Positions 1 through 10,658 of a stretch of 64,000 nt of DNA are shown one piece after another (within the stretch, counting starts at the first letter, position 1; each line of letters starts with the position of its first letter). The DNA is taken from contig JAQJVL010000152.1 of the NCBI GenBank assembly GCA_035578905.1, forward strand, positions 992,001-1,056,000, read 5' to 3'. Origin of the DNA: Stictocephala bisonia (Eukaryota > Arthropoda > Insecta > Hemiptera > Membracidae). The notes below the pieces were generated by a model. The model worked only from the letters and a program-made list of their open reading frames with translations, had not been told where the DNA came from and did no database searches. Made by a program: the position numbers and the translations under genes.

Positions 1-1025
1 TGTACATTTATGGTTCTTGTCATCTTTGTGTTATCCTCTATTACAATTTTAAGGCATAATGTAATACGAAGTGAATTACTGTGCTGTCATAAAACTGCAG
101 GCCCACATTATTGCACATACACTTGACCAAGTCATCACTTTCTCCGTACGAGTGAACTGAACAGATGTTTTACTTGTTTTGACTTTTGAATCAATTTTGA
201 ATTACGAGATCAGAAGAAAAGGCTTGAACAAAATCTTAAGCTTCTCCGGGGAATTACTTTACAAGGTAAAAATATCAGCTTAGTAAAGGTTTAGGGAGCA
301 GGATCATAGCATAACAGAAACATCCCTTTTAAGAGCCTTTCGGTAAAAAAGCGGACCCAAGAATGCAGCCTTCGTCCTCTGAGTGTTTGTGTAGCGAGCA
401 GCAATCATTCGCTCAATAAACTTGAAAAGATACTTAAAACCTTCCTGCTTCTCAATGTTCACCCCGGAGAACGACCTACCAACACCCCTCACCATTCAGT
501 TCACCGCTCTCCAAGTGGATCACATACAACTTCTGGAAAATTTAAATTTAAATAAAAAGAAACATAAGTATTAGTGATTTATCCATTGGTACAATCTTAA
601 GTCTGCGAGGTAGAATGAAAACGATATTGTCATATAGTAATTTAGACATTATGAAAATTCACTTACTTAGCCAATCAACATCGTAATCAAGATATAATCC
701 CTCAAAATGTAGAGTAATGATCAACAAAAGGATTTTTTAAGCTCATGTTGTTCTGTTAGCTTCTAAATAAAATTAAAAACGACATGGTTAATAAGTTACT
801 TAGATCACATAACAATTGATTGTGCTTGGAAATAGCTAATTAACTGCGGATCTGCAAAAATGGATTCCATATCCGTATACGTCCTATTGATAAATAATCA
901 ATTAATTTTCATTTTTCCTACCAACTTGTTTCATTCTGACTTGAGAACCGACTTGAGTAGTAAAGTACTTACATAGGACAAACAGTACTAAGATTTTGTT
1001 TACAGTTATTTGTTGGCATTGAAAT
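1..1025. other. No recognised feature
   Basis: AT-rich sequence. Open frames are short (the longest is about 63 codons, minus strand, 304-495) and resemble no family I know. I see no RNA gene or repeat array here. Confidence 0.6.
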
Positions 1026-1029
1026 TTAC

Positions 1030-1490
1030 ATCTGTAAGATATGGTGTAGCCCTATGGGGCTCCACTTCTCAGACTAATTTCTTAAAGAGTCTTCCGGCTT
1101 CAAAAAAGAGCCATTCGAATTATGACAAAAGTAAACAGTCGATATTCTTGTCGAAACCTATTCAAATCTTTTAAGATCTTAACCCTGCCGTTAATAGACA
1201 TATTTGAAGTCCTTGTGTTCATGTGTAGGTCGGATACTCTCCAAACTGGCTCTGACGTGCATATCTATTTCACACGATAGAGAAGACAGACTTCTCACAG
1301 ACTTGAGCTTGCTGCAAGTCTGCCACGAAATCTAGGTCCTAAATTGTTTAATATATTACCCCAACAAATTCGGATTGAAATAAATCTCACAAAATTAAAA
1401 ACTTTACTAAACAATGATCTGCTAGAGGAAGCTTGTTACTCAATCAATGAGTTAATTGAGCGAACAATTTATTTTCATTTACGTTCCTGA
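1030..1490 (+). pseudogene. Degenerate LINE reverse-transcriptase C-terminal region (CR1/Jockey-like)
   Basis: Three-frame reading of the + strand gives pieces of the conserved region after the reverse transcriptase of CR1/Jockey-type LINEs. In order these are YGVALWGS near 1040, then a shifted frame with VFRLQKRAIRIM near 1090-1125, then LPRNLGPKLFNILPQQIR near 1320-1370, ending in an acidic stretch LLEEACYSINELIER near 1460. At least two frame changes and an internal stop separate the pieces, so this is a dead relic. The upstream RT core and the endonuclease are absent, as expected for a 5'-truncated insertion. It is the same class as the relic at 46795-47345, on the opposite strand. Family assignment rests on recognised motifs only. 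Confidence 0.75.
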
Positions 1491-2520
1491 GAGTACATTA
1501 GATTGATAACCTGTAGTTTATTTATGAGACACGACATTACTTATTTTACAATAAGATGACTATTTTAATGTGCAAACTTTTTATATATACTGTGTCTTAA
1601 TAATTGTTAATTTGTTGGAGATTTCCAACGACTCTTTTGTTTAAAATCCAAACACATCTTTTTGATAGGTAAAAAAAACTCTTGTCGTCCTCAGATGTTA
1701 CCTTATCGTACAATTCGATTGAAACTAGACTACTCAGAGTGAATCAAACCATATCATTATAAAAAACCGGAAGGAACTTCATACCAGTATTTTAAAACTA
1801 AATATTGATTCTATCAGATAAAATATGAAAACTTTATCAATAAATAAAAACTTTTAAAATTCAACTCATCCAACAGAGTAACTAGTTATTACGAGTATAT
1901 TCTGTGGAGTCAACGAGGTACGGGCGACGAGGATCACGAGCTATCTACGTATTACAAGGTCGTATCGAACTAAACATGTTCTATACAATAACACTTTAGA
2001 CTAATAAAACCAATAGCATTGTCTGCTCCCCAACAAATACATTTATGAAGAGGCACTCAGATTATTTAAGAATACAAGAAACTTCTGCTGCAAGGCTTTG
2101 TATTGTAAACTTTATTATTTTACAACTGTAGTTTTAGATAACACGTTTATTAACATATATATTAGCAAAATCTCAACAAGATATGTGTTTAAGGTGGCGT
2201 CAGAGCCCTGACCGCCATGTTGTGATTATTGCCCCTTAGCATGTATGAGAACGAAATTTGCCATCCTATAAATTGATATATAAATGCAGACTAAACAAAA
2301 GAATTGTCACCTGTCATCTTCTTCTCATAGTATAAGAAGTAAATTGTAAAACTAATAAATAAGTAATCACATATCAACATAAATATTGGAAATGAATTTA
2401 TTTTATCAACCAAAAACACATGAAGAGTATTAAATATGAGGGTTATAATATATTGTGTTATATTCGAAAGACATTATTGAACAAAGAAATAAATAGTTAT
2501 AGTTAAACAACAAATATATA

Positions 2521-2522
<2 letters not shown>
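1491..2522. other. No recognised feature
   Basis: AT-rich unique-looking sequence between a LINE relic and an AT microsatellite. I see no coding, RNA or tandem-repeat signal. Confidence 0.55.

Positions 2523-2589
<67 letters not shown>
2523..2589. repeat. (TA)n microsatellite
   Basis: About 33 uninterrupted TA dinucleotides. Being self-complementary, such a tract can extrude as a cruciform and is prone to length change and assembly error. Confidence 0.97.
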
Positions 2590-2596
<7 letters not shown>

Positions 2597-2944
2597 TACA
2601 AGTCCACTTTTTGGGACTAACCTAGTTATTGTGTTTTCCATTTTTCAAAGACACATTAACACGATGTACAATGTAAGGGTCCTGTAGAGGGAGGGGAGGA
2701 ATGATATACGCTTGAGGTCATGTGCTAGCGCGTGTGTGAGTGAAAAGGGTAAACGTATGGGCAAGAGGGGGCTTATCATGTTGTCGCACTCTACCCAGCT
2801 AAATGGACTTAAAATATGATAATGGGGGAACAGCGGGGAGAAGTGATCTGATATATGGGTTGTCATGGGGCAAATGGCTAGCCTTGTTAATGGGGTTTGT
2901 TTAGTACTGCATCGATTGGTGCAGGAAAGTCAACTCTTCCATCA

Positions 2945-3796
2945 ACTGAGCTTGCACACGGGAACGGTTCACACTACGACACCCATGACCTTGTATACAG
3001 GCACCCTTCACACGACAACATACACTTACTAAGCCTGCACATGGGAACCTTTCACACGAAAACACACACTGAGACTTCACACGGGCACGCTTCACACAAC
3101 AACACAATCTGAGCCTTCACACAGGCACCCTTCACATAACAACATACACTAAGCCTTCACACAGGCACCCTTCACACGACAACATACACAGAGCACCCTT
3201 CACACGACAACATACACAGAGCCTGCACATGGGCACTTTTACACGACAACACACTTTGAGTCTGTACACAGGCACCCTTCACATAACAACACACACTGAG
3301 CCTGCACACGATCATCCTCCACACGACAACATACATAGAGCCTGCACTCAGGCACCCTTCACACAACAACATACACAGAGCCTGCACACAGGCACCCTTC
3401 ACACAACAACATACACAGAGCCTGCACACAGGCACCCTTCACACAACAACATACACAGAGCCTCCATTCAGGCACACTTCACACGACAACATACACAGAG
3501 CCTGCACACAGGCACCCTTCACACGACAACATACACAGAGCCTCCACTCAGGCACCCTTCACACGACAACATACACAGAGCCTGCACACAAGCACCCTTC
3601 ACACAACAACATACACAGAGCCTCCACTCAGGCACCCTTCACACGACAACATACACAGAGCCTGCACATGGTCACCTTTTACACAACAACACACTCTGAG
3701 TCTGTACACAGGCACCCTTCACATAACAACACACACTGAGCCTGCACACGAGCATCCTTCACACAACAACAAACTCTGAGTCTGTACACAGGCACA
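2945..3796. repeat. 40-bp tandem array (about 21 copies)
   Basis: The unit contains CACACAACAACATACACAGAG followed by a CTGCACACAGGCACCCTT-type half, and the period is exactly 40 bases. Units vary by point changes (ACGACA or ACAACA, CACTCAGG or CACACAGG), and the edges are more degenerate than the centre. The open frame of 156 codons on + (3229-3699) and those on the minus strand come from a stop-free repeat and are not genes. This unit is unrelated to the 40-bp unit of the large array at 10.66-20.43 kb. Confidence 0.95.
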
Positions 3797-5861
3797 CAAT
3801 TCTATTAATGCATGCAAAAGATGTTTTATAGGAGGTGTTAAAACCTTGTTACCCACTGTCATTTAAACATGCATCCGTACTTGGTCAACGCCTGCCTTGA
3901 TTGCAAAATCAATTCTTTAGGCATGCGACTCATTCTCAAGATCCCAACAGTGACTCGTGGTTGGGTGGCTTCCTTTTTCATCTACCACGAGTTTTCTTCA
4001 TTGCCTTAGTTAATTTAGTAGTGTAAGAACTATTAAAGGAAATTTTAATTAACGTTGGAATTTTAACATTACTTTTATTTTATTCACTCTTAGATATCAT
4101 TTTCTATTTTTAAGACGTAATTTTGAAACGTTTAAATAATTTATTCTACATATGTTTTATTGTTTCAACAGCTTAGTTGCTGACTTGTTGATTTTGTATC
4201 ATCTTTTCAAGACATACTATTCCAGTTTATTTTTAACCGATCGATTATTTCAGAACGCGGACATTTGCACAAAACCTTATGCATTAAATGAATGAATTTA
4301 TATGATTAAGTGTGTCTAATGACAAATATGTCCCTCTCAACAATTTTTAATTTCAATATAGTGAATAACTTAAATAGTTTTTGTTTTGATATTATTTCAG
4401 TTTTCTGATAAAAAATCCCAAAGGATCCTAACCTGTTATTTCTGTTTTTCCCCAGGAAGAAGTAAGTACGAAGCTGGTGGTGCCAAGATTTTAAGAATAC
4501 TTCAAACAGTGAGAAATTTCAATTTATTAAATAATAAAACTATAATTTTATATGAACTTACTATTTAGTGTTTATGCCTAACTTTGTTAGTGATCATTAT
4601 TTTTTAGTTGTGATTGGAATGTTTATTAGCTTTATTTGTAAAATTCCGTGCACACTTAATTAACTGCATAAATAATCCCTATATTTTTGCAATTATCAAG
4701 CACTTTAATATGAGACGTAGTCTGACAAAAATTTGCTAAAAAGAGAAATGGCAGTACTACGGTAATTACTTAAACCAGTTTTTATTCCAGCACTGTATAG
4801 AGACGGAGACTATGGTCACTGCATGGCAAAATCTGTGTTGCTCAATGCCGTTGCAGTCACGGTCTTGCTAAGGATAACTTGAAAATCATAAATATTGTGT
4901 AAAATTTAAATCTAGCAGGAACATACATTTTGGTTTATTATCTACTTATTTTCATCCTAAAGTGTTGTAACTCTTTTCTGTGAAGGCGACAATAATGTGG
5001 TAGATATTATAAGAATATCATAACTAATTCGTGTTAATCATAATTTTGTTTACTATTCTAGTTTTTTCAGATCTGCTTTCTGTCCTTGCACATGTTTGGA
5101 GTTGGCTGGAGTGATCAGAAATTCCGGTGACTTACGTGCTGGTTTTCAGTCAGCATAAATCTATTCTCCATAAGATTTATGAAGATCTAGAGATTTATGG
5201 AGAAATCTAGCCGCACCATAGCACCACTGATAACGCTTTAAAGCGTTTGTTCATTGGACGTTTTAAATTTGGACAAATTCTTGAATGGACGCTGAATGTT
5301 CATTGCTTTTTGGTTTTTACAATTTGCTCGTCGGTACATTTTTACTAATTTTTGAAATTATATTAATTTTAAATACGTTTATCACTAACACTAAAAAAAA
5401 TTAAATACAGTACACCAAGCAATGAGCGTTCTCAATTGAAATCACTAAAATATGACATATAAAATATAATTTATCGGCAAAAGAACGTAAAATATTGGCA
5501 TATCCAATTTATTACTATTAGTCTTGTGGAGAGTCGATCCAACATGGCCGACCGCTCCAGCCAGCCCTTAAGGAGCAACGGTACAAAAGTGATTTTACTG
5601 TTTACTAACCCATGAATAATTTTTACGATTTTTTTTGTTCTGTGTAAGTTTCACTTCTATATTATTTTCGACAACACTTGTGCGACATCAATTTTTATAG
5701 TGAGATACCTAATCGATTTAAATCTGTTCGCCCATCTCGATTTTATGTACAGTTCAAATAATATGTTATTTTGAAACAACCTTCTGTTTTCTATAGGTTC
5801 ATGGATATAAACCCCTCTCACCTACGCTACGGTGGGAAGAAGTAGTTGGAAGAAGAAATAA
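3797..5861. other. No recognised gene; one small imperfect palindrome
   Basis: AT-rich sequence with no convincing coding potential. At 5168-5210 the words AGATTTATG and GATTTATGGAG around AAGATCTAGAG make a short imperfect palindrome. At 5541-5551 the word CCAACATGGCCGAC resembles one arm of the fold-back element at 21488-22285. Confidence 0.5.
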
Positions 5862-6131
5862 GAAAGTAAGCTATAAGGAAAGGATACCTGTCACCAAAAT
5901 CCGTGTTAACATCGTTAATACCTCTGTGATACAACAATCATTTTACGAGGTCACATAACAATTGTTATTACATGATATCCTCATTATCATTATCTCATCT
6001 CGTAAAATGAGATAATGATATGCGATAACAATTATTATGTGACCTCGTAAAATGATTGTTGTATCACAGAGGTATTAACGATGTTAACTCGGATTTTGGT
6101 GACAGGTATCTTTTACTTGTAGCCTACTCTC
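5862..6131. mobile_element. Fold-back (inverted-repeat) element, about 270 bp
   Basis: Two arms of about 105-110 bases are near-perfect reverse complements. The left arm (about 5862-5970) contains GATACCTGTCACCAAAATCC and TCACAGAGGTATT in reverse; the right arm (about 6023-6131) contains GAGGTATTAACGATG and GGTGACAGGTATC. A second hairpin sits nested in the centre (ATCATTATCTCAT paired with ATGAGATAATGAT). Such long inverted repeats with almost no spacer are typical of non-autonomous fold-back or MITE-like DNA transposons. No clear target-site duplication could be assigned, so the superfamily is unknown. Confidence 0.85.
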
Positions 6132-6714
6132 TTCGTTACCATTTTACCTATCATAAAATATTTCAAACAACTCAATTATCACACAAAACAGGGTTAAAAA
6201 TATAAATTCGGTATAATATTTGGCCAACAATTATTATTTAAATTAGTTTTGATAAACGAAGTTTACCATCCTCAGCCCAAAGGAACGGTTATTTTGTGAA
6301 AATCATTGGTATCAGGATGATGATGGTAAACTGGTTTGATCAAAGCGACCATATTAATATTTCGACATATTTAATTTTATTAAACTTGCCTTGTTTGACA
6401 TGCCAGTTGGTTGTAATTATGCATATCACTTGAGCTTATGCTTGTCCCTCATCTGGTTAAAGTCCAAAACTTACCATTTTGAATAAGCATCAAACAAATT
6501 TTTCCCAAATGTTTGTGATGTATGTAAAATTAAAAGAAATTAATAAATTTCTTTTAATTTTACATTTATAATTTGTTTATAAGAAGAAGCCGATTTCGTT
6601 CTTAGTCTTACCCCTGCTCATTCCACATAGAATATAGATCTATGATCAATTACATGGATTTACGTATTAATATATTTACAATTTAAATTAACAATCTCAA
6701 CACATTAACTTATA
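6132..6714. other. No recognised gene; contains a perfect hairpin
   Basis: Apart from the hairpin listed separately at 6524-6563, this is AT-rich sequence without a recognisable feature. Confidence 0.55.
6524..6563. repeat. Perfect 18-bp stem, 4-base loop
   Basis: GTAAAATTAAAAGAAATT at 6524-6541 is exactly reverse-complemented at 6546-6563, with loop AATA. An A/T-rich perfect palindrome of this size is unlikely by chance. It could be a tiny fold-back remnant. Confidence 0.9.
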
Positions 6715-7193
6715 CCAGACCTACTCGCCCACCCATACACGTACATAGGTAATGAAATACACGTACAGAGGTAATGACCCACCCGCCCACCCATAAACGT
6801 ACAGAGGCAATGACCCACCCATACACGCAAAGAGGTAATGACCCACCCACCCACCCATACACATACAGAGGTAATGACCCACCCGCCCACCCATACACGT
6901 ACAGAGGCAATGACCCACCTACCCACCCATACACGTACAGAGATAATGACCCACCCGCCCACCCATAAACGTACAGTGGCAATCACCCACCCACCCACCC
7001 ATACACGTAAAGAGGTAATTTTATATAATTTTATATAAATACGTGTGAGGTAATACCACTATGCGTGTATGGGTGGGCGGGTGGGTCAGTACCACTGTAA
7101 GTGTATGGGTGGGCGGGTGGGTCATTACCACAGCACGTGTATGAGTGGGCGGGTGGGTCATTACCACTGTAAGTGTATGGGTGGGTGGGTGGG
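6715..7193. repeat. 36-bp G4 minisatellite, locus 1: C-rich block then G-rich block (inverted)
   Basis: 6715-7015 holds about eight units of a 36-base repeat reading ACCCACCCGCCCACCCATAC followed by ACGTACAGAGGTAATG on the + strand. After a 36-base AT-rich spacer, 7052-7193 holds about four units of the same repeat in the opposite orientation (GTATGGGTGGGCGGGTGGG). The two blocks therefore form a head-to-head inverted pair. Many units of the G-rich strand have four runs of three Gs with single-base loops. Open frames of 60-97 codons here on both strands arise only because 36 is divisible by three. Confidence 0.95.
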
Positions 7194-7822
7194 TTACATG
7201 CTTACATTTACTGTATTTATGTTATGTATCACTACTAAAGTATACAATTCACTTAGGATGGACAGTGTATTAAAGGTATCCGTAAAACGAGATGGCAAAA
7301 CAGCATTAGCCCAGCTAGATCTTTGATGTAGTGAGTCAATGAGAGAGCCTGGGGGCAGCTCCTAACCCACCCTTCTTTGTCCAATACACCCTTGTTGACA
7401 CAATCAGTTTCCCGAGCATTTGATAGCTTTTAAATGTTTAAAACGATTTCCTAACAGAAAGAGGTAGGTGTTTTAATTAAGCGTTCATAAAATATTACCG
7501 GGGTTTGTTCATTACTGAAAAAAACTGGTTTTATGGTTGCTCTATGATTTGTTAGCCTGTAGGTTGTTGTTTAGCTATGAAATAGCTACGTATTTATGGA
7601 ATAATCTAATTAACATAAAAACAGTCTAAATGATTGTACACTTATAAAATATATAAATTAGAACTATAGGAATTCAATATATTTAACTTACAATGATATG
7701 TTTTTAAGATAAATACAACATTTATTTACAGCATATTTATATGTATATAAAGATGATAGGTTAGGACTGCACATTCCTCTCTTATACCTAACCAGAAATT
7801 ATAATTATTGTATTAATAAATA
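7194..7822. other. Spacer between two 36-bp minisatellite blocks
   Basis: AT-rich non-repetitive sequence. I recognise no gene. It separates the inverted pair at locus 1 from the mixed block at 7823-8153. Confidence 0.5.
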
Positions 7823-8153
7823 ACACTGTACGTGTATTGGTGGTTGGGTGGATCAGTATTACTGTACGTTTATGGGTGGGTTATAATTTGTCTATAACGC
7901 AATATAACAGTGCGTTTATGGGTGGGCTGGTGGGTTAATACAGTAGTACGGGTTAGTAGTAAGTTAAACGTACAGTGGTTGGTATTGACCCACCCGCCCA
8001 TCCATACACGTACAGTGGTACTGACCCACCCACCCACCCATACACGTACAGTGGTATTGACCCACCCTCCCACCCATACACGTACAGTGGTACTGACCCA
8101 CCCGCCCACCCATACACGCATAGTGGTATTGGTATTACCATACACGTAAAGAG
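7823..8153. repeat. 36-bp G4 minisatellite, locus 2 (G-rich pieces, then C-rich block)
   Basis: A partial G-rich unit at 7823-7866 and another at about 7910-7940 are followed by four to five C-rich units from 7976 to 8153 (GACCCACCCGCCCACCCATA then CACGTACAGTGG). The right edge (CACGTAAAGAGGTGATTTAATAAAT) resembles the right edge of the C-rich block of locus 1 (CACGTAAAGAGGTAATTTTATATAA). Orientation order (G then C) is the reverse of locus 1. Confidence 0.9.
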
Positions 8154-8549
8154 GTGATTTAATAAATCATATGAGTAAAAATTATAGACATTAATTTACT
8201 GTATTTTTTAGATTTCTAAAATTTTTAAAAACTTTATAATTTTATCCATTTATTTTTTTTATCAGCAATATAAGCTAAATCCATTCCTATAATGTTTTTG
8301 TACATCGGTGACTGGAACTATCGTCTGAGGTCTAACTAAAATCCACTACAATAATTTCAATTGCTATATTTAATCCTGTAATACATTTATTTGTACAGAA
8401 GTACTTAACTCCCGGCTCTTTTCCAATATGTCTTCGCATTTTCAAATTATTTTCTATAGCCACCAAGTGCTAATTTTCATTCAGTATTAAAGAACGTGAC
8501 TCTAATACAGCCAATAAAGTATTTGTGTTAAGTATCACCTAGGGTTGAA
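8154..8549. other. No recognised feature
   Basis: AT-rich, with no coding or repeat signal. Confidence 0.5.
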
Positions 8550-8684
8550 CACGTGATCAGTTTGGGTAGCAACCGTGATCAGTTTGGGTAGCATTCGTGA
8601 TCAGCTAGGGTAGCATACGTGATCAACTTTGGTAGCACTGATGATAAGCTTGAGTAGAACCGTGATCAGCTTGCGTTAGGTTAG
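8550..8684. repeat. 22-bp tandem array (about 6 copies)
   Basis: Units follow CGTGATCAGTTTGGGTAGCA plus two or three bases. The last two units are diverged (ATGATAAGCTTGAGTAG, CGTGATCAGCTTGCG). The array is short and decaying toward its right end. Confidence 0.9.
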
Positions 8685-8904
8685 GGTACAAAATATCCCC
8701 CCTTGATCTTGGTGACTATAGAAAATAAATTGAAAGTGCGGCGGCATATTAGAAAAAAGGCAATATTACTTCCCTGAGGGGTTTAACTGTTCCCTCCAAA
8801 AATATTTAGGATTTCTGTATTTATTTTTTGATACATTATCAGATTGTATGTTTCGACCACTCAATATTAGGGAAATATCTCTCAACCAAATTCGGAGGTC
8901 AAGA

Positions 8905-9737
8905 TATAAAGGAGAAATCAATAAAGCACTATATGTGCCTAGACATACAGCCTTATCTGCCAGTTGCAATTGACAACTGTACATGATAGGGTGATAAACC
9001 GGCGACCAGTGTTATAGGAGGGAATAATAAAGCACTATGTGTTCCTGGTTACAAAGCCTTAACTGGCAGTTGTGGTTGGCGATTGTACATGATAGGGTGA
9101 TAAACCGGCGACCAGTCTTACAGGAGGGAACAATAAAGCACTATGTTTTCCTGGTTACACAGCCTTATCTGGCAGTTGCGGTTGGCGACTGTACTTAATA
9201 GGGTTATAAACCGGCGACTAGTCTTACAGGAGGGAACAATAAAGCATTATGTGTTCCTGGTTACAAAGCCTTATCTGGCAGTTGCGGTTGGCGACTGTAC
9301 TTGATACGGTGATAAACCGGCGACCAGTCTTACAGGAGGGAACAATAAAGCACTATGTTTTCCTGGTTACACAGCCTTATCTGGCAGTTGCGGTTGGCGA
9401 CTGTACATGATAGGGTGATAAACCGGCAACTACAGTAGTCTTACAGGAGGGAACAATAAAGCATTATGTGTTCCTGGTTACAAAGCCTTATCTGGCAGTT
9501 GCGGTTGGCGACTGTACTTGATACGGTGATAAACCGGCGACCAGTCTTACAGGAGGGAACAATAAAGCACTATATGTTCTTGGTTATACAGTCTTATCTG
9601 GCAGTTGCGGTTGGCGACTGTACATGATAGAGTGATAAACCGGCAACTAGTCTTACAGGAGTGAACAATAAAGCACTAAGTGTTCCTTGGTTTCACAGCC
9701 TTATCTGGTAGTTGCGGTTGGCCACTGTAAAAGGCAG
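8905..9737. repeat. About 106-bp tandem array (7-8 copies)
   Basis: Each unit contains CAGGAGGGAACAATAAAGCA, TTCCTGGTTACA, CCTTATCTGGCAGTTGCGGT, TGGCGACTGTACATGATAGG and GATAAACCGGCGACCAGTCT. The first copy (from about 8905) is the most diverged. Copies at 9241 and 9455 share CATTATGTGTTCC and TTGATACGGTG changes that copies between them lack, indicating a two-unit higher-order repeat. No function is recognised. Confidence 0.93.
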
Positions 9738-10310
9738 GGCTTAAGTTTATTGCGAAATGAATAAAACGTAATTAGTGTTGGTGGTGTTGCAGTCAACTTT
9801 AGTTTATCTTTGCGATGGTACGGTTTAATGTCAGTCAGGTTTTATTGTTGTTTTACCCAAGTTTGGTCAGTAGGAACATTCCAAATTGATATACGGGTTT
9901 GATAAACGAGTAGTGAACAGTAAAAGGGTAATTGAAGGAGTCCGATAGAAGAGACGATGCCAGGGCCAGAATCAGTGGCCAGTCCTCCCATTTGATTGCC
10001 CGGCTTAACTGGACGAGGCAGAGGTGCTGTAGACACACCCACCTCATTTTGTACCTCAACCGTGTCCTTCTGTCCGTGCCGCATCTACCACGAGACAAGT
10101 TGGACGGGTAGCCAAACACGTGAACAACATGAACAGGCGTGGTTCCAGCTGTTTACACTCCGTTTACGTGTAACTATGCCCTGTTCTCTTTCGTGAGGAC
10201 TTCCACAGCCACTGACGACTGGTGTAGATTTTAACGTTAAAGCCAGGAGTACGTGAAAAAATGACTGAATGATTATTAAAATTTGATAAACAATTTGATA
10301 ACTTTTTAAA
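9738..10310. other. Higher-GC unique stretch, no recognised gene
   Basis: Between two arrays lies a stretch (9940-10200) richer in G and C than its surroundings. Overlapping short open frames on both strands (66-88 codons) have no recognisable domain and overlap each other, so none is called as a gene. Confidence 0.5.
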
Positions 10311-10497
10311 CTCCTTTAACCACCTACTAATTCCTGTAACCACCTACCAACTCCTTTAACCACCTACCAACTCCTTTAACCACCTACCAACTCCTTTAAC
10401 CACCTATCAACACCTGTAACTACCTACCAATTCCTTTAACCACCTACCAACTCCTTTAACCATCATCCAACACCTTTAACCACCTACTAACTCCTTT
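10311..10497. repeat. 20-bp tandem array (about 9 copies)
   Basis: The unit is CTCCTTTAACCACCTACCAA with point variants (CACCTGTAAC, CATCATCCAA). It lies 160 bases left of the large 40-bp satellite, with no sequence relation to it. Confidence 0.93.
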
Positions 10498-10658
10498 TCA
10501 GTTAGTACAGTCGATACTTACTCTATTTACTTGTTCAATTATATCATTAACCAACGTGAATTGGCATGTCTAATTTCATTTTTTTAAATAATAAAATGAA
10601 TTCTAGTTGGATAAACATTTATGGAGAGCACCCGAAAATTGGTATTCAATACTAATAA

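Noticed and set aside
2523..2589. Promoter TATA box
   Set aside because: A long (TA)n microsatellite with no adjacent coding start or other core promoter signal.
9842..10196. Overlapping 66-88-codon frames
   Set aside because: They lie on opposite strands over the same bases with no recognisable family.
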